Below are positions 1 to 7,034 of a DNA stretch of 7,034 nucleotides, in pieces. Below the pieces are notes generated by a model. It searched no databases, was not told the DNA's origin, and saw nothing but the letters and a program-made list of their open reading frames with translations. This DNA comes from Victivallales bacterium (lineage in GTDB: Bacteria > Verrucomicrobiota > Lentisphaeria > Oligosphaerales > Oligosphaeraceae). The DNA lies in NCBI GenBank assembly GCA_017615955.1, contig JAFZZD010000495.1:1-7034 (forward strand), read 5' to 3'. The position numbers and the translations under genes were made by a program. Every line of letters begins with the position of its first letter. Within the stretch, counting starts at the first letter, position 1.

Positions 1-1988
1 CCATTTACGGTGATGTTCTGTTGCCAGGGCAGGTAATTTACCAGTACCTGGGCGTAATTTCCACTTGGTGTTGTCCAAGCAGAAGTGAGTATGCTGTCAA
101 AAGTCATGCATCTGGCCTTGTGGTATATGTCGTATGTGCCACACTGCACTGTGAAGCGAGGGCGCACCATGCGTCCATACAGGAATATGTCTGGATGCAG
201 GCGGCGTGTCGCATTGAGATTGCGGCACAGGAGCAGGATGCTTTCCTGCTCTGGAGGCTGTATTAACCAGTCTCCGTCGTTGCCCCAGTCCACGAGGCCG
301 TTTTCCCGCATGGGAATGGAGAGCATGTCGCCCTTCATGAAGCAAAATGCCATTCTGAAGAGCAGGTCGTGGGGCGACTTTTCATGGTCGATGCATTGCG
401 TGAAATGCACCTGGTTTCCCATGAAGTTTGTGGTGTATTGGTGGAAGACATAGTTGTAGGCGGGCACTGGGTATTCGGCGAAGTACATTGAACTGCGCAG
501 GTCATTGAAAGGAAGTTCCCGCACAAAGCATTCTGCCGCCGCGCCTTCCGTGCCCAGGAGCATATCGCTGCCAGTGGTGCGGATTGCCTCGTTCAGTTCC
601 TTCAGCAGGGAGAGCATGCTGCCCGTTGACCATTGTCCAGGAATGGAGGGATGCCCATGTTCGGTGCTGTAGCAAAGATAGTTGCAGCAGCCCAGGTTCT
701 GGTCAAAGTACTGGAGAAAGTCAATGCCAGCTTTTGCCATGGCCTGTATCTGGTTGCGGATGACTGTGCGGCAATAATCGGTTTCCGTGCACATATAGTG
801 TCCAGTGCGTATGCCGCCCATTTCATTGACGCAGAGGCTGCCATCGGGATTGGCGCACATCGCCTTTTCCAAATGCTTTTCGCGGAACTCCTCCGTTGCG
901 TCGTAGCTGTTGGTGTAGCTTTTCAGAGTGTATGCAGTTCCTGAACCATAGAGGCCCAGTAGATGCCCTTGTGAGTGCAGCGCCTCCTTGAAGTCCAGCA
1001 TTGCCTTTTCGCCGCCCAGTGGCGGCCATATTTCAGGCGGCAGCCATGGGCCGTTCTTGTCCCAGCGCATCAGCAACGCCATTATCCTGCTTTGAAGTGC
1101 CTCTGCCATCTTCTCCACGTAGGGCAGGCCATTCATGTATGGAAAATACTGGTTGGGTTCCGCCTTTATGGTGCCATCGCCGCAGACGGGGTAGATGAGC
1201 GTGATGGGCGAAGTTTCCGCCCATGATGGGAAATGGGTGTGCTTCTTCAGGTCAAGTGCCTTTTCCACCCAGTTGCGGTATATTTCGCAAGGCTCAATCC
1301 AGTCGCCCTGGAAGCCCGCCAGCACATAAGGGAATGGGCATTCATAGCTGTCCTCCGCACCGCCGCAGAATGTCTCCAGTCCAAGGCGTAGGATTGAATC
1401 AGAAGCACCAGAATAGGAGATTTGCTTTGGAGCACAGCCGGCGTCGTGGGCGGCGAAATAGACGCCAAAGCCGTCATCGTTCCAGTGCGCCATGAACTGC
1501 ATCTGGCAGCGTCCAGGGTAGTTGTCGATGTAGTATTCGGGGTGCCTGATGTCTGGCGGCACGTATTTGTGTCTTTCCGGGTGGAAGATAATGCCGCCTT
1601 CGCTGCGTGGATGGAGAAGCTGCCCTTCTGCGGAAAGATGCACCACTGGCAGATCCGAGGTCTCCAGTCTCCAGCCAGCAGGGAAGCCCCTGCCGCTCCA
1701 GTGCAGGGCGATGGCGTTGTCTGGCAATGAGGCAAGCCTTATTGTCACCTCAAGCGCGGGAAATTGTGGATGAGAGCGGAATTGCAGAGTGTCGTTTTGG
1801 AAGGCAATGTCATTGAAGTCATTGCCGCTGATGTAGCGGAGTGTGGCGTCTGGCAGCCGGAAGCCCAGCTTGAAGGCTTCTGGACTTTCCAGAAGCACCT
1901 GCTTGCCTAAATAAATCCCCCCTGCAATAGCGCCAGTGTCAGGCGAGAAGCGCAGGGAAAAGTTACCCGATGTGAAAATCCATTCCAT
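1..1988 (-). CDS. DUF6259-like putative glycoside hydrolase, 3' end beyond window
   Basis: An uninterrupted frame of 662 codons runs from ATG at 1988 off the left edge, so the C-terminus is missing. The start MEWIFTSGNF has no hydrophobic signal, so the protein is probably cytoplasmic. Residues 1-250 look like a beta-sandwich, ending in a GDWIEPCEIYRNW segment (228-240) like the junction before the barrel in DUF6259-type proteins. Residues 260-600 look like a TIM barrel. At 422-431 IDFLQYFDQN places Asp429 at a strand end, followed by HGHP (444-447), and GTEGAAAE (479-486) places Glu481 in a second conserved-looking position. By analogy with retaining alpha-glycosidase-like barrels, Asp429 and Glu481 are candidate nucleophile and acid/base. 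From about 605 a C-terminal beta domain begins. The gene starts 4 bases after the upstream stop, with no clear Shine-Dalgarno, which suggests translational coupling. The DUF6259 assignment is from recalled motifs; a GH101-, GH31- or GH36-like relative is the main alternative. Reaction and substrate are unknown. Confidence 0.82.
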   Translation of the reverse strand, partial: MEWIFTSGNFSLRFSPDTGAIAGGIYLGKQVLLESPEAFKLGFRLPDATLRYISGNDFNDIAFQNDTLQFRSHPQFPALEVTIRLASLPDNAIALHWSGRGFPAGWRLETSDLPVVHLSAEGQLLHPRSEGGIIFHPERHKYVPPDIRHPEYYIDNYPGRCQMQFMAHWNDDGFGVYFAAHDAGCAPKQISYSGASDSILRLGLETFCGGAEDSYECPFPYVLAGFQGDWIEPCEIYRNWVEKALDLKKHTHFPSWAETSPITLIYPVCGDGTIKAEPNQYFPYMNGLPYVEKMAEALQSRIMALLMRWDKNGPWLPPEIWPPLGGEKAMLDFKEALHSQGHLLGLYGSGTAYTLKSYTNSYDATEEFREKHLEKAMCANPDGSLCVNEMGGIRTGHYMCTETDYCRTVIRNQIQAMAKAGIDFLQYFDQNLGCCNYLCYSTEHGHPSIPGQWSTGSMLSLLKELNEAIRTTGSDMLLGTEGAAAECFVRELPFNDLRSSMYFAEYPVPAYNYVFHQYTTNFMGNQVHFTQCIDHEKSPHDLLFRMAFCFMKGDMLSIPMRENGLVDWGNDGDWLIQPPEQESILLLCRNLNATRRLHPDIFLYGRMVRPRFTVQCGTYDIYHKARCMTFDSILTSAWTTPSGNYAQVLVNYLPWQQNITVN

Positions 1989-1992
1989 TTTT

Positions 1993-4900
1993 CTAGTTTT
2001 GCGGCTCAATGACGAAGCCGTAGGTCTGGCCTGCGTGGACCTTCCATTTTTCGCCTGATTTTACAATGCCCTTGAATGGGCCGATGATTGCGTGGAGCTG
2101 CTTGCCCGTAGGCAGCTGCAAGGTGCGTTCGCCAGTTGACTTTGCTTGTATAAAGTACACGTCGTTGCCAATCCATGCCGGGTCGTCCGCACCGCAGTCA
2201 TACACGAATACGCCCGCCTTCTTTGCAATCTGGCGGTACAGCCAGTTGGGCAGTTCAGGCAAGGTGCTGAAGTAATGCTGGGCACCGTCGGCCTTTCTGC
2301 CCACCACAATTGGCCTGCCTTGACCGTCCTTGGCAATGATTTCGTCATATCCAGAGACAGGGTAGAACGCGGGGGACAAGGCGCGCCAGCAGTCCCATTC
2401 CTGACCGCCCCAGGGCTTTTCGGCCTTCAATTTGCAGTCATATTTGTCCATGGACATATTGAACTTCATGCCAAGAAATGCCTCCATGCCCTTTACATCG
2501 GGGCTTTGGCCTGGCAGATACAGGCCAGCGGCATACAGCCACACGACAGTGGCCTTCTCCTTCTGGAAACGGGCCATCAATGCGGCGCGGTCTTCCTTGG
2601 ACAGTGTCAGGCATGGCATCATTATGTAGATGCGATGGGGCGGAACCACGCCAGCCTCCAGCAAATCCTCCACCAGCAGCTGCCTGTAGGGAATGCCCGC
2701 TTCGCTGAAGCGACGCATCATCTGCGTATAAGCCACGGCGTACAGCGTGTCCTGCACATCACGCTTCGCATAGTAGATGCTGTGCTCGCTCCCCACAATG
2801 CAAAGCTCCTTGGGCGTGGTGCCTTTGACTGGCGGCAGTGAATTCAGGCAGCGGGTATGCTCCTTGATGCGCTCCTGGGATATGTCATCCAGCCAGTTGC
2901 CGAAGTCATACCAGTATTGGGTTATGCCAGATGCCAGCATCATTCCGAATGCCCTGTTCATAGCGCCGATTGTCTCGGTGACGGTGCTGTGGCGTCCCCA
3001 CACAAATGCCTTCTCCCCATTCTCCCTGTAGGAGCGGAAGTCCTGCTCCACATAGACCAATTTGTTCCGCAGAGTGTATGTGTCCTGTGGATTCACGCAC
3101 AAATCGGAGTCTCCAGTCATTCTGTAGCCGTATTTTGACGGTGCCCTGACGAAGTCCACATAAGGCGAGCGTGCTGTCTCCACCACGAAGTTGTGCCCCA
3201 CGTCATGGTTGCTGCGTCGCGATGGCATGCAGAATTCCACATAATATCCATAGTATGCGCCAGCCAGCATGTCATTGCCGAATGCTTCCTTTACGGACTT
3301 GCACAGGCTGATGACGGCCCTGCCCAAGGACCAGTTTCTGTATTCGAACCAGTCCATGACCCACCTGTCCTTTGCTGGGTCCATCAGCTGGCCGAAGCTG
3401 GACTGCAGCCGTTGCTGGAAATTGGGCATCTTGATTGTGTCGAATGTGACGCCATTCTGCTTCCATGCCTGCGCCAGCTCCGCATCGCTCTTGTATTTTG
3501 TGCGGAGATACTTGCGGAAGGAGGCGTAGTCGGACTTGGAGTAGCCTGGCAATTGACCTGGCCAGTAGTCGATGGTGTTCCAGAACCATTCGCTGTTGCG
3601 GCTTTCCGCCACGGATACAGCAAACACCGCCTTGCCCCATTGAGTCTTCTCCATGTTCTTCGCCAGGGCGTTGATGCCGATTTTCGCATCCTCAAGCCAT
3701 TTCTCCGAGGACAGGGCCTGCTTTTCCACATGGTATGGCTCTGGACTTCTGCCATTGGACCATTTGGTCCAGTCGTCAGGGTGCTTGTCCTTCCACCATG
3801 CTGGCATGAAGCAGTACAGTCCCAGCATGATCTTTGCATTGGGATGCAGTTCAGTGGCAAGCTGGAAACGCTTGTTGATTTCCGTGAAGTCAAAGGTGTT
3901 TTCGTCTTTCCAGAATTCCTCGAATGAGATACCGAGCAGCAGCACGCGGTTGCCCGTCTGCGCGGCTTCCAGGATGCGCCAGCATTCCTTGACGGGGTAG
4001 CGCCCGTAAGTGCCAGGGACATAGATGCCCAGCGGGTCGAATATGTCCTTTCCAGACGCCACTTTCTGCCTGCCGCCAACATTCACGATCTTGGAGCCAG
4101 TCCATTTTGCGTTGTCCGCCTTTTTGCCTTTGATTGCGGCCAGGGGCTTGCCCCCCACAATTTTAAGGTATGGGTCATCCAGGAAAAGCTGACCATCAGG
4201 GGAAGTGGGCATTGTATAGGAAATGCTGACTTCGCTTCCTGCGCTCCAGTTCCCCTTGACGCTGATTGGCAGCACGTATGTCCTGTTGCCATTGCCTGTC
4301 TTCAGTGAGAACGACAATTTGTCCAAAGGCGCCACTGGCGCTCTCTTGATTGTCGCCACAAGTCCCTTCTCGCTGGATTTCTTCAGTTCCAGCAGTCCAG
4401 CCGGGCCGCAGAACTCATATCCCAGGCTTCCTGCCCAGGGGCTAAGCCTGTAGTCGCCCAGCACAGTCACCTTGTCGTCTATGGCCTTGGGCTTCGTCTC
4501 GCCGACGCCGACTTTCAGCAGCCATTGCTCATCGCTGTCCAGCCGCAGCATTTTTCCGTTCTGCAACACGAATGCATCGCATATCATGCCGCCGTTCTGC
4601 TTCACGTTGCGGACGCGCATTTCAATGGTGTTCCTGCCTGGCTTGAGGAGCTTCGCAAAGTCGAACACCTTGGGCGTGGGCCAGTATCCGCTCCAGCCAA
4701 TGGTTTGCCCGTTCACGTATGCAACGAAGCCATCGTCGCCAGTGGCGCAAATGCCAGCCGCCTCGATTTCGCCTTCTGGCAAATCAAATTCACGCTTGAA
4801 CCAGACGATGGTGTCCTCTGGACCAGAGGCACGCTGGCACCATATCCACTTGCCTTGCCATACTGTGGGCTGCGTCTTTTTCTCGACGAGTTCCAGCAGC

Positions 4901-6078
4901 TCAATGCCTGGCTGGAATGTGCCTTGGGCCGCAATGTCCAGTTCCGCAGTCATGGCCAAGGTTGGCACTTGGAACTGCACCTCCTTGCTGCCTTGTGAAA
5001 GCTCCACCTTGGAAATTGCCTTGTAATCCGCGTCCAGAAATGACAGTGTCGCCTTTGGTGCATTTGCTCCATTCCAGTAGAAGCGGTAGCGTCCACGCGG
5101 GCGCAATGTGTCGATTTCAAAAGGCTTTCCGCCTTGGACTTCAATTTCAGGCACCAGGTTCTCCCTTTCCAGCGCACGGACTTCGGCAAGCACCAGGTGA
5201 TTGCCTCTGCGCCCGTCCAGATGGCAGATCTGCAGGCTTTTAACAGTGCCCTGCCAGTCTCCATTGCGCCCCACCGGGAACATTACGGTCCGCAGTTTTC
5301 CATCTGGTATCACGGAACTGCGCATCATTGAACTGGAGGCCTTGCCATTGTTTTCGCATTTGAATACCAGTTCATAATAGCCAGGAGATGTGGCGGACAA
5401 CTTGAAGTTGAGCTGCTTGATCTCCGAAGCCTTCCAGTTGAGGGTGTTGCATGAGAAGCCGCCATTGAAGCATATCATGTCTATGGCAGGACTTTTGGAG
5501 AGCAGTTGCCCTGCACGGATTGTAGAGAACGCGACACCCAGCATTGGACTTGCGATGACATGCTGGCTGACAGTGCCAGCCGAGGAGAGGCGCACATTGC
5601 GTATCCAGGCATGGCCGCCTGGTATGGCGAAGCGCATGCGGCCTGTGACGGCATTGGGCTTGACCTCGTGGTTGTAGGTGCCCTGGGTCCAGTCGCAGCT
5701 GCCCCAGGGTGTCGCCGCGTGGCCATGATGGGTCTTGCCGTCCGCCTCATAGCGTATCATTGCCTTGAAGCCATTGTAGCTTACATCTGGCTTTGGCACG
5801 TCCTGTAGCTTGTACTCGTAGGAAATGCACAGCTTTCTGCCGGCGAAGCGGGCGAAGTCCGCCATTTCCACATCTACGATTGTGGCTTTTTCCAGATTTG
5901 CGCCACGTCCCATTATGTGGAGAGTTGCAATGCCATTCTCGGAGATGACTTCAGTCTTTGCGTCCTTGTGCATGGGCGTCAAGCCATTCTCGCTGAAAGG
6001 CAGCACAAAGTCGATTGCCTCCTGGCAAAACAGTGCGCAGGAGAGGAGCAGCAGGGTAAAAAGGCAGAGTTTTTTCAT
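1993..6078 (-). CDS. secreted multidomain GH-A (GH42-like) putative glycoside hydrolase
   Basis: The protein is 1361 aa from ATG at 6078. An in-frame ATG at 6162 would add 28 residues, but they overlap the upstream gene and would bury the signal peptide, whereas 6078 has GGGGGA 6 bases upstream. MKKLCLFTLLLLSCALFC is a Sec signal; LLSC (11-14) is a marginal lipobox. Approximate domains: beta-sandwich with a CBM4/9-like look (19-172), two further beta modules (175-308, 312-398), a GH2/rhamnosidase-N-like jelly roll (405-520; GKWIW at 409-413, TGDDGFVAYVNG at 446-457), a beta region (525-645), a TIM barrel (680-1080), a Rossmann-like domain resembling the GH42 trimerisation domain (1090-1187; VVWLYAAG at 1178-1185) and a C-terminal beta domain. 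In the barrel, Glu825 (SVAES) is the candidate acid/base and Glu1011 (VYVEQDFR) the candidate nucleophile; Glu830 is an alternative acid/base. Ala replaces the Asn that usually precedes the acid/base in clan GH-A. SPYVDFVRAPSKY (971-983) also matches GH42-like barrels. Likely role: extracytoplasmic hydrolysis of a beta-linked glycan. Exact family and substrate are unknown; beta-galactosidase would be a guess. Confidence 0.88.
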   Translation of the reverse strand: MKKLCLFTLLLLSCALFCQEAIDFVLPFSENGLTPMHKDAKTEVISENGIATLHIMGRGANLEKATIVDVEMADFARFAGRKLCISYEYKLQDVPKPDVSYNGFKAMIRYEADGKTHHGHAATPWGSCDWTQGTYNHEVKPNAVTGRMRFAIPGGHAWIRNVRLSSAGTVSQHVIASPMLGVAFSTIRAGQLLSKSPAIDMICFNGGFSCNTLNWKASEIKQLNFKLSATSPGYYELVFKCENNGKASSSMMRSSVIPDGKLRTVMFPVGRNGDWQGTVKSLQICHLDGRRGNHLVLAEVRALERENLVPEIEVQGGKPFEIDTLRPRGRYRFYWNGANAPKATLSFLDADYKAISKVELSQGSKEVQFQVPTLAMTAELDIAAQGTFQPGIELLELVEKKTQPTVWQGKWIWCQRASGPEDTIVWFKREFDLPEGEIEAAGICATGDDGFVAYVNGQTIGWSGYWPTPKVFDFAKLLKPGRNTIEMRVRNVKQNGGMICDAFVLQNGKMLRLDSDEQWLLKVGVGETKPKAIDDKVTVLGDYRLSPWAGSLGYEFCGPAGLLELKKSSEKGLVATIKRAPVAPLDKLSFSLKTGNGNRTYVLPISVKGNWSAGSEVSISYTMPTSPDGQLFLDDPYLKIVGGKPLAAIKGKKADNAKWTGSKIVNVGGRQKVASGKDIFDPLGIYVPGTYGRYPVKECWRILEAAQTGNRVLLLGISFEEFWKDENTFDFTEINKRFQLATELHPNAKIMLGLYCFMPAWWKDKHPDDWTKWSNGRSPEPYHVEKQALSSEKWLEDAKIGINALAKNMEKTQWGKAVFAVSVAESRNSEWFWNTIDYWPGQLPGYSKSDYASFRKYLRTKYKSDAELAQAWKQNGVTFDTIKMPNFQQRLQSSFGQLMDPAKDRWVMDWFEYRNWSLGRAVISLCKSVKEAFGNDMLAGAYYGYYVEFCMPSRRSNHDVGHNFVVETARSPYVDFVRAPSKYGYRMTGDSDLCVNPQDTYTLRNKLVYVEQDFRSYRENGEKAFVWGRHSTVTETIGAMNRAFGMMLASGITQYWYDFGNWLDDISQERIKEHTRCLNSLPPVKGTTPKELCIVGSEHSIYYAKRDVQDTLYAVAYTQMMRRFSEAGIPYRQLLVEDLLEAGVVPPHRIYIMMPCLTLSKEDRAALMARFQKEKATVVWLYAAGLYLPGQSPDVKGMEAFLGMKFNMSMDKYDCKLKAEKPWGGQEWDCWRALSPAFYPVSGYDEIIAKDGQGRPIVVGRKADGAQHYFSTLPELPNWLYRQIAKKAGVFVYDCGADDPAWIGNDVYFIQAKSTGERTLQLPTGKQLHAIIGPFKGIVKSGEKWKVHAGQTYGFVIEPQN

Positions 6079-6084
6079 TAAAAG

Positions 6085-6090
6085 TCCCCC
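6085..6090 (-). promoter_or_regulatory. ribosome binding site that fixes the start of the large hydrolase
   Basis: The minus strand reads GGGGGA, then a 6-base spacer (CTTTTA), then ATG at 6078. It lies in the 19-base gap after the pseudopilin stop codon. This, with the signal peptide that begins exactly there, decides the start against the longer frame opening at 6162. Confidence 0.8.
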
Positions 6091-6097
6091 GCTATGC

Positions 6098-6895
6098 TTA
6101 CTGCTTGACTGCATCGCTGAGTGTGTAGCCGGTGAACAGCGAGTAGCGCTGGCTTTCAACATAGCCCAGGGTCAGGTCGCCGCCTGGTGAGGGGAAACCC
6201 TTGAGTTCCAGGAAGTTCTTGGGTTCCACATGCCCGTCTGCAAAAGTCATGTTGCATCTTCCTGTGGTGTTGGGCGCAGTGTCCTTGCCGGCTGCATAAC
6301 GGGCGTCCGCCATGCCGTGCCTGAAGCTGAAATACCTGTCCACCTTGACGCAGTAGCTGGTTGGAAGGACGCTGTCTCCGCAGTAGATTGCCATGCTGGG
6401 CGTCTGGATGGAGTGTGTGGTTCTGCTGTAGATGTTGCCGTCCTGGTATGCCAATGCGCCGGTCAGGTAGCCATTCTGTATATAATGTGTATAAGCATAG
6501 CGCCCCGATGAGACGGTGCCGAAGGGCAGTCCCTCGTCAGGACATACGAACGTGCCCTTGTTCACGGTGCTGCCGAAGTATTCGCAGCCGTAGCCTGAAG
6601 AGAATGGATGTTTGGCGCCGCTGTGCTGCACGCCGGAAAGTATTGCGTACCAGGAGGCCGTATTCACATTGGCCGCGCTGGCGCCGCAATATCCGTTTAG
6701 AATCCAGTCCTCGAAGTCGTTTGAGTAGAGTGTGCTTGCCAGCCCGATGGTCTTCAGGTTGTTGCGGCAGCTGATGTCCCTGGCCTTTGAACGGGCCTTG
6801 CTCAATGCTGGCAGCAGCATCGAAGCCAGAATGGCGATGATGGCGATTACGACCAGAAGCTCAATCAATGTGAAATACTGTACTTTTTTACCCAT
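6098..6895 (-). CDS. type II secretion/type IV pilin-like pseudopilin with DG-type C-terminal motif
   Basis: The protein has 265 aa with an N-terminal prepilin methylation motif: a short basic leader (MGKKVQY), then [20 protein letters not shown] (8-27), with the conserved Glu at mature position 5 (Glu12), then [11 protein letters not shown] and a C-R-N-N-L-K segment (43-48). This is the classic start of the DUF1559/SBP_bac_10 pseudopilins abundant in Planctomycetota and Lentisphaerota. The C-terminal part carries FADGHVE (218-224), the end of the prepilin-associated H-X9-DG motif, but the nearest RHG histidine (His193) is 26 residues from the Asp instead of 9. Seven cysteines (43, 70, 104, 118, 172, 182, 214) could form disulfides outside the cytoplasm. 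The residue before the predicted cleavage site is Tyr7, not the usual Gly. It is the first gene of the apparent operon, with GGAGAG 5 bases before ATG. Such proteins are predicted to be membrane-anchored and processed by a prepilin peptidase; the specific role is unknown. It could be a secretion pseudopilin or a surface glycan-handling protein. Confidence 0.93.
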   Translation of the reverse strand: MGKKVQYFTLIELLVVIAIIAILASMLLPALSKARSKARDISCRNNLKTIGLASTLYSNDFEDWILNGYCGASAANVNTASWYAILSGVQHSGAKHPFSSGYGCEYFGSTVNKGTFVCPDEGLPFGTVSSGRYAYTHYIQNGYLTGALAYQDGNIYSRTTHSIQTPSMAIYCGDSVLPTSYCVKVDRYFSFRHGMADARYAAGKDTAPNTTGRCNMTFADGHVEPKNFLELKGFPSPGGDLTLGYVESQRYSLFTGYTLSDAVKQ

Positions 6896-6900
6896 TTTTG

Positions 6901-6906
6901 CTCTCC
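6901..6906 (-). promoter_or_regulatory. ribosome binding site of the pseudopilin gene
   Basis: The minus strand reads GGAGAG followed by a 5-base A-rich spacer (CAAAA) and ATG at 6895. It is a near-canonical Shine-Dalgarno and supports this start. Confidence 0.8.
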
Positions 6907-6942
6907 ACGATATTTAGGCATTAGTTTGAAAAATCCGCCTAT

Positions 6943-6971
6943 ATTCTATGCAAAAACGGGGCTTCAGGCAA
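6943..6971 (-). promoter_or_regulatory. predicted sigma70-like promoter of the operon
   Basis: On the minus strand, TTGCCT (6971-6966, 4 of 6 matches to the -35 consensus) and TAGAAT (6948-6943, 5 of 6 to the -10 consensus) are separated by exactly 17 bases. Transcription would begin near 6936, giving a leader of about 40 bases before the pseudopilin ATG. No promoter-like pair stands out in the 19-base and 4-base gaps downstream, so this promoter would serve all three genes. The call is consensus matching by eye only. Confidence 0.5.
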
Positions 6972-6972
6972 T

Positions 6973-7034
6973 ATGATTAAAAAGACAAAGATAACACAAA
7001 ACGGACATTTTATGATGTGCGCGGCCATTGGCCG
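6973..7034 (+). CDS. possible start of a divergent gene, truncated at the window edge
   Basis: An ATG at 6973 opens a plus-strand frame of 20 codons with no stop before the edge; it begins MIKKTKITQNGHF. A weak AGG lies 4 bases upstream. A divergent regulator is common beside carbohydrate operons, but nothing recognisable is visible in so few residues. An open frame this short is expected by chance, so this is only a candidate. Confidence 0.15.
   Translation, partial: MIKKTKITQNGHFMMCAAIG
7022..7034. repeat. short perfect inverted repeat at window edge
   Basis: CGGCCA and TGGCCG flank a single T, giving a 13-base palindrome with an odd centre. It lies about 50 bases upstream of the predicted -35 element of the operon. 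It could be half of a longer operator, part of a hairpin, or simply chance in GC-rich sequence. It cannot be extended because the window ends inside or just after it. Confidence 0.35.

Noticed and set aside
1247..1735. Minus-strand frame of 162 codons, and similar short frames between 1 and 1990
   Set aside because: They are out of frame with the 662-codon reading frame that begins at 1988, which gives a coherent protein with barrel motifs; the short frames are low-complexity shadows.
2146..2841. Plus-strand open frame of 231 codons
   Set aside because: It lies entirely antisense to the large hydrolase gene, whose protein has clear domain structure; the plus-strand translation shows no recognisable motif.
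3193..3927. Plus-strand open frame of 244 codons
   Set aside because: Antisense to the TIM-barrel coding part of the large hydrolase. The frame is open as a by-product of codon bias in the real gene.
6079..6097. Terminator between the pseudopilin and the large hydrolase
   Set aside because: The 19-base gap contains only a ribosome binding site and an A/T stretch; no hairpin can be drawn.
6079..6162. N-terminal extension of the large hydrolase frame to ATG at 6162
   Set aside because: The extra 28 residues overlap the 3' end of the pseudopilin gene, are unlike a leader, and would place the signal peptide internally. The ATG at 6078 has a good ribosome binding site.
6939..7028. Minus-strand open frame entering from the right edge and ending at TAG 6941-6939, as the tail of an upstream gene
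   Set aside because: It would run through the predicted promoter, and its visible residues are hydrophobic and unlike the codon use of the three genes. About 30 open codons are not significant, though it cannot be fully excluded without more sequence.
1..7034. CRISPR array, tRNA, rRNA, insertion sequence or integrase
   Set aside because: No regularly spaced repeats, no cloverleaf-like segment, no transposase motifs and no terminal repeats were seen; coding sequence occupies almost the whole window.

Overview
The window carries one compact, leftward (minus-strand) gene cluster with almost no non-coding DNA. In transcription order it holds a pseudopilin-like gene (6895 to 6098), a very large secreted multidomain glycoside-hydrolase-like gene (6078 to 1993), and a third gene that starts 4 bases later (1988) and runs off the left edge with 662 codons visible. 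No convincing plus-strand gene is present, except a possible divergent start at the right edge.

The pairing of an [21 protein letters not shown], DUF1559/H-X9-DG-like pseudopilin with large, poorly classified glycosidases is typical of Lentisphaerota (Victivallis/Lentisphaera type) and of related Planctomycetota and Verrucomicrobiota. I favour a Lentisphaerota polysaccharide degrader. This rests on recalled family patterns, not on a search.

Layout: 6896-7034 is the upstream region, with a good Shine-Dalgarno sequence, a plausible sigma70-like promoter (TTGCCT, 17 bases, TAGAAT) and a palindrome at the extreme edge. 6098-6895 is the pseudopilin. A 19-base gap containing a strong Shine-Dalgarno sequence separates it from the large enzyme (1361 aa from the chosen start). 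The large enzyme has a signal peptide, several beta-sandwich modules, a GH-A/GH42-like TIM barrel, a Rossmann-like domain resembling the GH42 trimerisation domain, and a C-terminal beta domain. The third protein resembles DUF6259-type TIM-barrel proteins, has no signal peptide and has two candidate catalytic carboxylates.

How they may work together (inference): the cluster looks like a small carbohydrate-utilisation operon. The exported large enzyme would attack a glycan outside the cytoplasm, and the third protein, apparently cytoplasmic, would process the product or a related oligosaccharide. The pseudopilin may be a surface or secretion-associated element. The substrate cannot be read from the sequence.
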